Shown: positions 22,447 to 33,339, counted from the first letter of the stretch. The stretch is 64,000 nucleotides of DNA from Timema cristinae (GCA_039000515.1 JBCFYV010000001.1:15415928-15479927); one strand, 5' to 3'. The notes: generated by a model not told the origin, from the sequence alone. Program-made: numbers and translations.

Positions 22447-22471
<25 letters not shown>
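22447..22471. repeat. (AT)n microsatellite
   Basis: Short AT run next to A-rich sequence, inside the split MULE gene. Confidence 0.9.
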
Positions 22472-22472
<1 letters not shown>

Positions 22473-22647
22473 GTTTCAAATAATATCAAAGAGTTTATTT
22501 TATATTAAGGCAGATAGTTAATTGATTAATATAACCATAATTGCTATCGTGTTTCCAATTTTCGTGAAAAACAGACACACAGACGGACTTTTTTTTAAAG
22601 TTGTTCATAATTAACGGCTTAGCCAGAGATACGCATAGAAAAAAAAT

Positions 22648-23643
22648 GGTATCAAGTTACTGGTTCAAAATGTAATTATCAGGTCTGAGCAAGATGAAAG
22701 CGACAACCAATGAGTTTCATTCCCGGAAATGGTATCAAGTTACTGGTTCAAAATGTACTTATCAGGTCTGAGCAAGATGAAAGCGACAACCAATGAGTTT
22801 CATTCCCGGAAATGGTATCAAGTTACTGGTTCAAAATGTACTTATCAGGTCTGAGCAAGATGAAAGCGACAACCAATGAGTTTCATTCCCGGAAATGGTA
22901 TCAAGTTACTGGTTCAAAATGTACTTATCAGGTCTGAGCAAGATGAAAGCGACAACCAATGAGTTTCATTCCCGGAAATGGTATCAAGTTACTGGTTCAA
23001 AATGTACTTATCAGGTCTGAGCAAGATGAAAGCGACAACCAATGAGTTTCATTCCCGGAAATGGTATCAAGTTACTGGTTCAAAATGTACTTATCAGGTC
23101 TGAGCAAGATGAAAGCGACAACCAATGAGTTTCATTCCCGGAAATGGTATCAAGTTACTGGTTCAAAATGTACTTATCAGGTCTGAGCAAGATGAAAGCG
23201 ACAACCAATGAGTTTCATTCCCGGAAATGGTATCAAGTTACTGGTTCAAAATGTACTTATCAGGTCTGAGCAAGATGAAAGCGACAACCAATGAGTTTCA
23301 TTCCCGGAAATGGTATCAAGTTACTGGTTCAAAATGTACTTTTCAGGTCTGAGCAAGATGAAAACGACAACCAATGAGTTTCACTCTCGGAAATGGTATC
23401 AAGTTACTGGTTTAAAATGTACTTATCAGGTCTGAGCAAGATGAAAACGACAACCAATGAGTTTCACTCCCGGAAATGGTATCAAGTTACTGGTTCAAAA
23501 TGTACTTTTCAGGTCTGAGCAAGATGAAAACGACAACCAATGAGTTTCATTCCCGGAAATGGTATCAAGTTACTGGTTCAAAATGTACTTTTCAGGTCTG
23601 AGCAAGATGAAAACGACAACCAATGAGTTTCATTCCCGGAAAT
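22648..23643. repeat. Minisatellite, 83-bp unit, exactly 12 copies
   Basis: 996 bp divided by 83 gives 12 units. Each contains GGTATCAAGTTACTGGTTCA and GACAACCAATGAGTTTCATT. On the minus strand every unit encodes FPGMKLIGCRFHLAQT plus a stop, the same peptide as the MULE transposase at this point. The array is therefore an internal duplication of transposase coding DNA. Units near 22650-23340 are almost identical. Those near 23340-23640 carry a few shared variants. Confidence 0.97.
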
Positions 23644-24119
23644 GCTGCAAGCCCAGCCTCGTGGATCGCTCGCTCAAAATCAACCACAACTGTTTTTGGT
23701 TCGAAACTCACATGTCTCTTGTTACATTCTTCTTTGATCATTTTAAATATGTGAAAATATGACTGTTTATTCTTCTCTCGTAGCAGACAGAAGACCAGTG
23801 GAATATACAACCCATCAGAATATCCATGAATGGTAAATAATTGTAAGAAGTACTTCTGTGTGCACTCGAAAGTATCATCCATTACAATAATATCTCGCTC
23901 GCACAAGAGATTTGAACCGAAAGAAAACATCACCACCTCTTTCTCTCTCATTCCTGATTAAAATATCTTCGTCTTTCGTTATTTTCACTGTCATTTTATT
24001 AAGTGCTTCCTAGACTTCGTATGCATATTTTGGAAGCTTAGGTAAACTTTGTAATCTTGTGATGTGTGATATTGTTTTTTTTGCATTGCGGGATATACGT
24101 ATGTTTAGTTACGTAAGGT

Positions 24120-24121
<2 letters not shown>

Positions 24122-24170
<49 letters not shown>

Positions 24171-24451
24171 GCACCGCGTCTTACTACCCGTTCGGGTTAT
24201 ACGCTCTTACGCTAATGTGTAATGGTAGGGTGATAGTGAGATGAAATGAAGGACCTACAGTTTAAAGTGGGATCCGAACCACGGTGGAGGCCTGGCACTC
24301 CCCCACATTCACAAGTTGTGATTAATACACGTCTTGTCAGAGGTAAAGGAAGGGTTTGGTAATTAGATAAATTTGTGCTGGGACCGAGGATTGAACCCCG
24401 GACCCCCAACACAGAAGTCCGACACATTACCCCTAGACTACCAGGTCACCC
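24122..24451 (-). mobile_element. SINE-B, full length
   Basis: An (ATT)n tract of about 48 bp is followed by GCACCGCGTCTTACTACCCG and the full body up to the head complement CCTAGACTACCAGGTCACC. Flanks TACGTAAGGTGTA and TATGTAGGGTGTA look like a 13-bp duplication with two mismatches. Confidence 0.93.
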
Positions 24452-24506
24452 TATGTAGGGTGTAAATAAGATAAAATGTACCTGCATTTGTGTTAAAGCA
24501 TGTTAA

Positions 24507-24900
24507 GGTGGGTATGTGGCGAACGCGAGAAAATGTAAGCGTTTTTGTCGTTTTTTATAGCAAAACTTTTTTTTTTGCAAAATAAATAAAATATTGCTCC
24601 AGTATTAAGGTTTATTTTAATTTTCTTCACGTGGTGATATCAACAGTTGTTGATTATATGTCAAGGGTGTTCTGGAATTTAACGACAACTTTTTATCTTT
24701 ATTTAACAAGTTTATCTTCTAATGCTGGTATGCTCAGGACAGATATTCAACAACTGTTGATATCACCGTGTGTATAAAATTAAACTCTATGTGTCTAATG
24801 GTCTAACGGAGGATTATATTATTTATTTTGGCCAATAAAATATTTTGCCATAAAAACTCCAAAAACACTGGCGTTTTCTCGCATCTCCTAGACTCCCACC
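24507..24900. mobile_element. MITE-2 copy, fold-back element with TTAA ends
   Basis: TTAA at 24503-24506 and 24901-24904. The left arm runs GGTGGGTATGTGGCGAACGC, AATAAAATATTGCTCCAGTA, GATATCAACAGTTGTTGA. The right arm is its inverted copy, ending CTAGACTCCCACC. Arms of about 190 bp make it almost a perfect hairpin, 394 bp long. The right end merges into the 46-bp minisatellite. Confidence 0.88.
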
Positions 24901-25806
24901 TTAAGAAACCAGTCGGAAGGGGGATAAAATACCCTAGACTCCCACCTTAAGAAACCAGTCGGAAGGGGGATCAAATCCCTTAGACTCCCACCTTAAGAAA
25001 CCAGTCGGAAGGGGAATCAAATCCCCTAGACTCCCACCTTAAGAAACCAGTCGGAAGGGGGATCAAATCCCCTAGACTCCCACCTTAAGAAACCAGTCGG
25101 AAGGGGAATCAAATACCCTAGACTCCCACTTTAAGAAACCAGTTGGAAGGGGGATCAAATACCCTAGACTCCCACCTTAAGAAACCAGTCGGAAGGGGAA
25201 TCAAATTCCCTAGACTCCCACCTTAAGAAACCAGTCGGAAGGGGAATCAAATACCCTAGACTCCCACCTTAAGAAACCAGTCGGAAGGGGAATCAAATAC
25301 CCTAGACTCCCACCTTAAGAAACCAGTCGGAAGGGGAATCAAATACCCTAGACTCCCACCTTAAGAAACCAGTCGGAAGGGGAATCAAATACCCTAGACT
25401 CCCACCTTAAGAAACCAGTCGGAAGGGGAATAAAATCCCCTAGACTCCCACCTTAAGAAACCAGTCGGAAGGGGAATCAAATACCCTAGACTCCCACCTT
25501 AAGAAACCAGTCGGAAGGGGAATCAAATACCCTAGACTCCCACCTTAAGAAACCAGTCGGAAGGGGGATCAAATACCCTAGACTCCCACCTTAAGAAACC
25601 AGTCGGAAGGGGAATCAAATACCCTAGACTCCCACCTTAAGAAACCAGTCGGAAGGGGAATCAAATCCCCTAGACTCCCACCTTAAGAAACCAGTCGGAA
25701 GGGGAATCAAATCCCCTAGACTCCCACCTTAAGAAACCAGTCGGAAGGGGAATCAAATCCCCTAGACTCCCACCTTAAGAAACCAGTCGGAAGGGGAATC
25801 AAATCC
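24887..25806. repeat. Minisatellite, 46-bp unit, 20 copies
   Basis: The unit is CCTAGACTCCCACCTTAAG followed by AAACCAGTCGGAAGGGGAAT and CAAATA/C. The first half equals the right terminus of the MITE-2 copy plus its TTAA target. The second half equals the DNA just beyond it. The unit thus spans a transposon-host junction. Confidence 0.97.
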
Positions 25807-25905
25807 CATTGCAACCACCAGACAAGATTCACCTTCTGAACTTTCCCATCATCGGCTATCGAACCTAAATGAACCTGACGTTTAGTCCGCGTACTCGCCG
25901 ACCGG
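25795..25905 (-). mobile_element. Diverged SINE-A head
   Basis: On the minus strand, CCGGTCGGCGAGTACGCGGA followed by CTAAACGTC resembles the head of the copy at 29634 (GAGCACGCGGTCTAAGCGTC). It borders the 46-bp array. Confidence 0.5.
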
Positions 25906-25910
25906 ATCAT

Positions 25911-26300
25911 AATGAAAATTAATAATAATGTCTGTGTCCCTTTTATATTCGCCTTCTTCTAGTTATGGGGATATTCCTCTGATAGCGACAGATGGGTGCT
26001 AATAATAGGCTTTAGATATGGGTGTGGCGAGTTTAGTCGGACGGAAGACATCGATCTCTTCTCTTTCAAAGAGCGGGGTGGGCGAGGTGTGTGGGGGGAA
26101 GGGGGGGAGCTCACCCTAACTCACCCCTCAGGAAGAAACTTCTCCCTCTTGATAGGAAAAAAACCACCGTTGTAAAATGTTCACGTGTTTTTTTTTACCA
26201 AGATTTGCATAACAATGTGTGCTAAGAGGAGAGAAGAGTATTTTTTATATGACCTCTTCTACCTATTATACATAATCACCCCTCTATTCCCCCCTCCAGA
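25911..26300. other. Stretch with a G-rich patch, no gene seen
   Basis: 26076-26110 has several runs of three or more G (GGGGTGGG ... GGGGGG ... GGGGGGG), giving quadruplex potential on the plus strand. Confidence 0.4.
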
Positions 26301-26365
26301 GGTTTCAACCTCGAACCGGTTGTTAGATGAACATCTAGCACGCTAACCAACCACACGGTCTCGTG
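26298..26365 (-). mobile_element. tRNA-like SINE head fragment
   Basis: On the minus strand: GTGTGGTTGGTTAGCGTGCT (box A-like) and ACCGGTTCGAGGTTGAAACC (box B-like). The family is not assigned. Confidence 0.4.
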
Positions 26366-26454
26366 AGGTTGGCGTGGGCTCTACCCTTAGACGGACTGCC
26401 AGGATGTTCTAATTAGAGTTGTAAAACATGCTCGTAAAAGTGGTTACGTAGTTT

Positions 26455-26600
26455 CGCGTCAGTCTCCCCAGTATACTAGATGGCCGGCTGGAAGAATAGT
26501 CTCGAAACTCGATTGGGTTAAATGAAGATTGTTTTATTATCTTCACTCCCCGCTGATTTGGGTACACTTAATATAAACTTATCTTCTCTTTTAAATTGTA
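26455..26600 (+). mobile_element. Diverged SINE-A remnant
   Basis: GCGTCAGTCTCCCCAGTATA, CTCGAAACTCGATTGGGTTA and TGATTTGGGTACACTTAATA follow the SINE-A head and body order at low similarity. Confidence 0.45.
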
Positions 26601-26602
26601 TA

Positions 26603-28150
26603 GTGGTATTTCCCTGGTAGGTCCATGTAACCACCATGCAGTGCTGTTGTGTCCATGTCATACTGTAACCACAATACATGTTGTTAGGTCCATGTCATAT
26701 TGTAACCACAATACAATGCTGTTAGGTCCATGTCATACTGTTACCACGATACAGTGCCGTTAGGTCCATGTCATACTGTAACCACCATGCAGTGCTGTTG
26801 TGTCCAAGTCATACTGTAACCACAATACAATGCTGTTAGCTCCATGTAATACTGTGACCACCATACAATGCTGTTAGGTCCATGTCATACTGTTACCACA
26901 ATACAGTCCTGTTAGTTCCATGTCATACTGTGACCACCATGTAGTTCTGTTGTGTCCATGTCATACTGTAACCACAATACAATGCTGTTAGGTCCATGTC
27001 ATACTGTGACTACCATACAGTGCGTTAGATCCATGTCATACTGTAACACAACATGCAGTGCTGTTGTGTCCATGTCACACTGTAACCACAATACAATGCT
27101 GTTAGGTCCATGTCATACTGTGACCACCATACAGTGCCGTTAGGTCCATGTCATACTGTGACACCATACACAGTGCGTTATATCCATGTCATACTGTAAC
27201 CAACATGCAGTGCTGTTGTGTCCATGTCATACTGTACCACAATACATGCTGTTAGGTCCATGTCATACTGTGACCACCATACAAGTGCTGTTAGGTCCAT
27301 GTCATACTGTGACCACCATGCAGTGCTGTTGTGTCCATGTCATACTGTAACCACAATACAATGCTGTTAGCTCCATGTCATACTGTGACCACCATACAAT
27401 GCTGTTAGGTCCATGTCATACTGTAACCACAATACAATGCTGTTAGGTCCATGTCATACTGTACCACATACAGTGCGTTAGATCCATGTCATACTGTAAC
27501 CACGATACAGTGCTGTTAGGTCCATGTCATACTGTAACCACAATACAGTCCTGTTAGGTCCATGTCATACTGTGACCACCATGCAGTGCTGTTGTGTCCA
27601 TGTCATACTGTAACCACAATACAATGCTGTTAGGTCCATGTCATACTGTAACCACAATACAGTCCTGTTAGGTCCATGTCATACTGTACCACAATACAAT
27701 GCTGTTAGGTCCATGTCATACTGTGACCACCATGCATGCTGTTGTGTCCATGTCATACTGTAACCACGATACAGTCTATTAGCTCCATGTCATACTGTAA
27801 CCACAATACAATGCTTTTAGGTCCATGTCATACTGTGACCACCATACAGTGCCGTTAGATTCCATGTCATACTGTACCAACATGTAGTGCTGTTGGTCCA
27901 TGTCATACTGTAACCACAATACAATGCTGTTAGGTCCATGTCATACTGTGACCACCATACAGTGCCGTTAGGTCCATGTCATACTGTAACCACATGCAGT
28001 CCGTTAGGTCCATGTCATACTGTAACCACAATACAGTCTGTTAGGTCCATGTCATACTGTGACCACGATACAGTACTGTTAGGTCCATGCCATAATGTGA
28101 CCCCCATACAAGTGCTGCTAGGTCCATGTCAAACTGTGACCACCATACAG
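26603..28150. repeat. Minisatellite, ~38-bp unit, ~40 copies
   Basis: The unit contains TTAGGTCCATGTCATACTGT, then G/AACCACCATACAGTGCTG. Frequent one-base indels and substitutions distinguish copies, so this array is older or less homogenised than the others. Confidence 0.96.
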
Positions 28151-28397
28151 TGTCGGTGTGTATTAATGGTAATAATTGGTACCAAGCCACAGGGCATTGT
28201 ACAGTGACTGAGTTTACGACCACGTGTTCACGGTAGAGTGAGTCTCGCCGGGCAGCTGGCACGGAGCGACGCTTCTAGACCAGCTCTTGATCAATATATA
28301 CCGGACTGGATACATAACAGGGAACAGGGAGCTAGCTGTGCACACAGGAATACAAGTGACAATACACGCGTCTAGGGACAGGCGTCTTTACACCGGT

Positions 28398-29616
28398 GTA
28401 AACAAGAACATACACAGGGCTATAAGCAACAACATACACAGGGTTATAGACAACAAGATACACAGGGCTATAGCAACAAGATACACAGGACTATAGCAAC
28501 AAGATACACAGGGTTATAGACAACAAGATACACAGGACTATAGCAACAAGATACACAGGGTTATAAGCAACAACATACACAGGGTTATAGACAACAAGAT
28601 ACACAGGGCTATAGACAACAAGATACACAGGACTATAGCAACAAGATACACAGGACTATAGCAACAAGATACACAGGGTTATAGACAACAAGATACACAG
28701 GGCTATAGCAACAAGATACACAGGGTTATAGACAACAAGATACACAGGACTATAGCAACAAGATACACAGGGTTATAAGCAACAACATACACAGGGTTAT
28801 AGACAACAAGATACACAGGGCTATAGACAACAAGATACACAGGACTATAGCAACAAGATACACAGGACTATAGCAACAAGATACACAGGGTTATAGACAA
28901 CAAGATACACAGGGCTATAGACAACAAGATACACAGGGTTATAGACAACAAGATACACAGGGCTACAGCAACAAGATACACAGGGATATAAACAACAATA
29001 TACACAGGGCTATAGACAACAGGATACACAGGGCTATAGACAACAATATACACCGGGTTATAGACAACAAGATACACAGGGTTATAGACAACAAGATACA
29101 CAGGGTTATAGACAACAAGATACACAGGGCTACAGCAACAAGATACACAGGGCTATAAACAACAATATACACAGGGTTATAGACAACAAGATATAAAGGA
29201 ATATAAACAACAAGATACACAGCCATATAGACAACAATATACACCAGGTTATAGACAACAAGATACACAGGGATATAGACAACAAGATACACAGAGCTAT
29301 AAACAAGATACACAGGGCTATAGACAACAAGATACAAAGGACTATAGACAACAAGATACAAAGGAATATAAACAACAAGATATACAGCCATATAGACAAC
29401 AATATACACAGGGTTATAGACAACAAGATACACAGGGATATAGACAAGATACACAGGATTATAGAAAACAAGATACACAGGGATATAGACAACAAGATAC
29501 AAAGGGATATAGACAACAATATACACCGGGTTATAGGCAACAAGATACACAGGGCTATAGACAATAAGATACACAGGGCTATAGACAACAAGATACACAG
29601 GGATATAGACAAGAAT
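28398..29616. repeat. Minisatellite, 24-bp unit, ~51 copies
   Basis: The unit is ACACAGGGCTATAGACAACA followed by AGAT. Because 24 is a multiple of three, long minus-strand frames (up to 211 codons) of an octapeptide repeat arise. I do not call them genes. Confidence 0.97.
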
Positions 29617-29633
29617 ACAGTCAGTTCAATACT

Positions 29634-29903
29634 ACCCACTTCGGTGAGCACGCGGTCTAAGCGTCTAGCTCATTTAGTCTGGATTGCCAGTGACGGGGAG
29701 GTCAGAACTCGAATCTTAGTCGGGTCACTGAGGATGAATTTTCTTAAATGTTATCTCATTATTTCTCTCCCCCTCCCTCCACGCAAATGCTGGCATACCT
29801 CCTTTAAATTTCTGGCATACCTCCTTTAAATTTCTGGCATACCTCCTTTAAATTTCTGGCATACTCATGTCTAGCACATCAGCGTACAAACTAGACGCGT
29901 GTA
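29634..29903 (+). mobile_element. SINE-A copy with internal tandem expansion
   Basis: Head ACCCACTTCGGTGAGCACGC, box B-like CTCGAATCTT, body CCCTCCCTCCACGCAAATGC, then the 22-bp repeats at 29791-29864, then a degenerate tail ending CTAGACGCGTG. Confidence 0.8.
29791..29864. repeat. 22-bp tandem repeat, 3.4 copies, inside SINE-A
   Basis: TGGCATACCTCCTTTAAATT plus TC is repeated. It corresponds to the SINE-A body segment normally present once (GGGTACACTTCCTCTAAATT). Confidence 0.92.
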
Positions 29904-31012
29904 AAGATGCGTAGGAGGAAAAAAAAGCTCAAAGCTACTTGATTTAAAATACAGGTAAGATAATTAATCAAGGCGAAGAAAGAACATTACATTTTAGAAA
30001 AACCAAGTTGAAAAGAATTTAGAAAGAGAAAGATACAAACATTTCGAAGTCAGGAAGACACGAAGAATTATGAGAGGCAGGAAAAACGTGGGGAAAGATT
30101 ATGAAAATAAATGCAAATGGGCGTTGGTTTGATAACTTTGGTCACGGAAGTAAAGGATAAAAGAAATACAGAAAACCTCATCCCTTTGAAAGAGGCAAAG
30201 GAAGGAGTGAAGTAAAGAGAGCAGGGGGTAAAGGGAGGGGGTTAGAATAAACAAGACTAAATTGGATTTGTGGTCAAGGCACATATTACATATAAAAATA
30301 ATCTATCGAGGAAATAATGTTTAGAAATTGTTACGACGTAAAATGTAATACAAAAATACGTATAAGGAAATGTTTAAAAAAATACTTAAGGGTGGAGTCT
30401 TATTATGGGTTTGTGTATGAGGTAAAAAGTAATCACTAAAAGAAAATTCAAATAGAATAATAGCGAAACTAAAATAATAATAATTATTATTATTATTATT
30501 ATATTATTATTATTATTATTATTGGTGTATGTTGCTTGAAACTTGCGAACTGTTACACTTTGGAGCATCGCTTTGATTGGAGCTGAAACATTAACCCTAT
30601 ATTTTTTTAAATGAGATAAAATATTTGGAAAGCCTCGAGATTTGGGGCAGGAGGAGAATAGATAGGATAAAGTGGACAGGTCGAGGAAAACTACTAAAGA
30701 AATTACAAGAAGAGAGGGTCTAAATGAAAAAGAGAGCAATAACCACAGGTTGTTCTAAAAAAAAAAATTAAAAAAAACCGACTTGATGGTGTCGATTCAA
30801 GAGAAGTAAAGATTGGCTTATTGAATGACGTCATAAAAACCCAAGTGAAAGAGGAAAATAGAACCAGAAAGATGACGAAGGCAACTGATGGATGAACTCA
30901 TACAAGGAAATAAGTGGAAGTTTCAGGATATATAACAAAAAGGAAACTGAACATAGGACATGCTAAAGGACTTAATTTGAACAAGGCAACATACCTGTCT
31001 AAAGAGAAACCA
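29904..31012. other. AT/purine-rich stretch, no gene seen
   Basis: A-rich DNA with an inverted (AAT)n/(ATT)n block at 30472-30525. The 117-codon minus-strand frame reads through that microsatellite and is not convincing. Confidence 0.35.
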
Positions 31013-31013
31013 C

Positions 31014-31079
<66 letters not shown>
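31014..31079. repeat. (AAT)n microsatellite
   Basis: About 21 AAT repeats. No SINE tail is attached, unlike the other AAT tracts in this window. Confidence 0.96.
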
Positions 31080-31164
31080 GACTAATAATAGAGATTAAAT
31101 AGCCAAGCTATTATATTTGCTAATTACGGTTATAACCGCATCTAAATATTATTATTATTATTTT

Positions 31165-31262
31165 AAACCAAAGGATTACACCTGGACACGGCAATTGAAC
31201 CCAGGACCTTTGGCTCAGTACGTCAATATTCTAACCATTGAGCTATCTGCACTATTCTGCGC
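31165..31262 (-). mobile_element. SINE-F tRNA-like head
   Basis: Minus strand: GATAGCTCAATGGTTAGAAT (box A), CTGGGTTCAATTGCC (box B), then GTGTCCAGGTGTAATCC. It pairs with the plus-strand copy at 31425-31506. Confidence 0.6.
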
Positions 31263-31424
31263 ATTCGTACAGTAGTTATTGTAATATTGGTAACATAAGA
31301 CCCTCCCGAGTCGAAGATGGCTGCGTTATCTGATAGCATGTGTAATTAATTTTTCACACATATGTAGCTGACTATTTTCGCTCTCTACTCTGCCTTAAAA
31401 TATGATTCTGGGTATGGGACGAGT

Positions 31425-31506
31425 CCTGGACACCTCAGTGATTAAAGCATTGGCGAACTAAACCAAAGGCTCCGGGTTCGATTCCCGTGTCCAGGTGTTA
31501 TTTTTC
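31425..31506 (+). mobile_element. SINE-F tRNA-like head
   Basis: CCTGGAC at the 5' side and GTCCAGG at the 3' side form a perfect 7-bp acceptor-like stem. Box B is GGGTTCGATTCCC. The anticodon-arm region is not canonical (no T33), so a functional tRNA is unlikely. Confidence 0.6.
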
Positions 31507-31727
31507 AATTTAAAAGATATAATAACATATTTATTACCTACCATTATACTATTGTTATATGCTTGCATAACAGAAACGAAAGTCCTAAATTTTAGCGCTA
31601 AGGTGTAGGGAAGAGATCAAAAGACGGAGGAAGAAAAAGATGGTGGAGAAGAAATAAAACCAAACTACCTCTCCACTCAGCTCGTGGGCGTGTGACGAAG
31701 CGTCTTGTCGGCAGGATGCAACCCCCT

Positions 31728-31775
31728 CTTACTCCCCCCCCCGCCCCCCGCCCCCTCTACCTCCAGCCCCAGGAT
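31728..31775. other. C-rich tract
   Basis: Runs of 4 to 9 C separated by single G (CCCCGCCCC) give quadruplex potential on the minus strand. The surrounding 31507-32049 shows no gene. Confidence 0.5.
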
Positions 31776-32049
31776 TCAAGAGGATATTCCGCGCAAGGGA
31801 GTGGTAAAATAGCGCTGACCATTACCCTAGTAGAAATAGGAAGAAGGTAAGATTCTTACAAACTAACGTTTCCTTGAACAACCTGAGAGGAAAAAATAAA
31901 ATAACTCTTATGGCACAGTAATTGTACAACATAGTCTTTCTCATATATCCGATAGTAGTTTGTGACAATATTTTCAAACATCAGCTATCAATAAAATACC
32001 TATTAATACATTTACAAAATCAAAAACAACAATTTTTTTAATCATATTA

Positions 32050-32577
32050 GTCCAACACCTGAGCTAAATCAGTAGCGTGTCTGTATACCGAGTTAACAAT
32101 CCCAGGTTTGATTCCTGGCATGGCCAAAACCAATCTTATTATTATTAGAACCGCGTCCTACTACCCGTTCGGGTTGTACGCACTTACGCTAATGTGTAAT
32201 GGTAGGATGATTGTGGGATGAAATGAAGGACCTACAGTTTAACGTGGAGTCCGAACCACGGTGGAGGTCTGGCATTATCTACATTCACAAGTTGTGATTA
32301 ATACACGTCTTGTCAGAGGTGAAGGAAGGGTTTGGCAATCAGATAAATCTGTGCCGAGACTGAGGATTGAACCCCGGACCCCAACACAGAAGTCCGACAC
32401 CTTACCCCTAGAACACCAGGTCACTGAAAACAAATTTTATTGGTTTCCCCTTTTCACAGTGATGAATTTACGGCTGGGGGGCTAGATGTTGTGTCTGTTC
32501 TAGATTTAAGTTAGTTAATAATCTGTGTGCTGATACTATCCGTCGGTTAAGAATGTGCAAGTTAATTAACTCAAATA
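32050..32577 (+). mobile_element. SINE-C copy split by SINE-B
   Basis: The head at 32050-32126 (GAGCTAAATCAGTAGCGTGT, box B GGTTTGATTCC) and the body and tail at 32427-32577 (CACAGTGATGAATTTACGGC ... TCGGTTAAGAATGTGCAAGT) fit together once the SINE-B is removed. Confidence 0.85.
32136..32424 (-). mobile_element. SINE-B, full length, nested in SINE-C
   Basis: Minus-strand copy from (ATT)n and GAACCGCGTCCTACTACCCG to the head complement AGAACACCAGGTCAC. Flanks AAAACCAATCTT (32127) and AAAACAAATTTT (32427) look like a 12-bp duplication with two mismatches. Confidence 0.9.
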
Positions 32578-32578
32578 A

Positions 32579-32579
<1 letters not shown>

Positions 32580-32609
<30 letters not shown>
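32580..32609. repeat. (TA)n microsatellite
   Basis: Short TA run starting directly at the SINE-C 3' end. Confidence 0.9.
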
Positions 32610-32615
<6 letters not shown>

Positions 32616-32843
32616 TAAAATCTTATGAAAACTGTTACAGAAATAAATTTAGTCTAGTCATAAAAATAATTTGCGGGAGTAACGGCTTAGACCATGCGGT
32701 CACTAAAGCGTATCTCACCGGTGTTGAAATACTTTTTAATAGCTGTTATAAAAATGATTATACGAGTATGTTCAAATATGTCATGTTTAGTGAGATATCT
32801 CGAATCTGTTCTAATACTGTTCTTATAATTTAAACTAAACATA

Positions 32844-33078
32844 CAGTAGCCCCATGGCTTCTTTGGTGCTGACTGACAGCTTACAGCTGAGAGTTAAAAG
32901 CTATGAAAAGCTACCAGACCAAATTATGTATCCCTACGCCTAACCATATGATCTGCAAAAGCATGTGTTTAGCAGCTGTCACTCCTGAAGGTCAAGATTT
33001 AGGTATATACCTAAATGTTGACTGTCATAAGTCAGCTGTGAGCCGTCAGTCAGCACCAAAGAAGCCATGGGGCTACTG
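32844..33078. mobile_element. MITE-1, 235 bp, TA-flanked inverted-repeat element
   Basis: Ends CAGTAGCCCCATGGCTTCTT and GAAGCCATGGGGCTACTG match as inverted repeats that continue through GGTGCTGACTGACAGC. TA lies at 32842-32843 and 33079-33080. The interior is the reverse complement of the copy at 17138. Confidence 0.92.
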
Positions 33079-33339
33079 TACCTAATCACGCTTGTTCGGG
33101 GCTTGTATATTTGTATATTGTTTTTATTTGTTTTATTTTATTTTGAACTATGTTTACTGTGCTGTTTTGGTGCTAAGAAATTTGTTTTGGAGTCTGTTGT
33201 GCGCATTTTTTTAAACAGTTTTTACTCCCACCGTACGTATTTCCGGTCGCGAGGACGCCCTTCTCGTTTTTCAGTTCGTCCCGTATTATCCTTGTGTGTG
33301 GTATAATATAAACAAACATTCCGTGGTTATGTGATACAG

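Larger units (their letters stand above)
22010..24050 (-). pseudogene. Mutator-like (MULE) transposase pseudogene split by a minisatellite
   Basis: The 5' coding part (about 24050 to 23592, minus strand) contains DIIVMDDTFE, YFLQLFTIHGYSDGLYIPLV, KTVVVDFERAIHEAG and GCRFHLAQ. This is the MULE DDE-type domain, with the first Asp in MDDTFE, the second in VVDFE, and the CxxH-like GCRFH block. The 3' part (about 22425 to 22010) has WSNIQQIGLS, a stop, then FGPTYLNPEDVGEGF and WRTTNACESFHSKFN, the usual C-terminal MULE block. Between them lie twelve 83-bp repeats and an AT run. An in-frame stop (TGA after KWLHY), another near the 5' end and a probable frameshift near 23940 break it. I did not find the terminal inverted repeats or an N-terminal zinc finger. 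Confidence 0.85.

Noticed and set aside
28868..29651. Long minus-strand frames (85-211 codons) of VYLVVYSP/CILLSIAL-type repeats
   Set aside because: They arise because the 24-bp repeat unit is a multiple of three. All frames on that strand stay open for the same reason, and there is no start context or unique sequence.
30386..30739. 117-codon minus-strand frame
   Set aside because: It reads through an (AAT)n/(ATT)n block as poly-Asn and poly-Ile and shows no domain.
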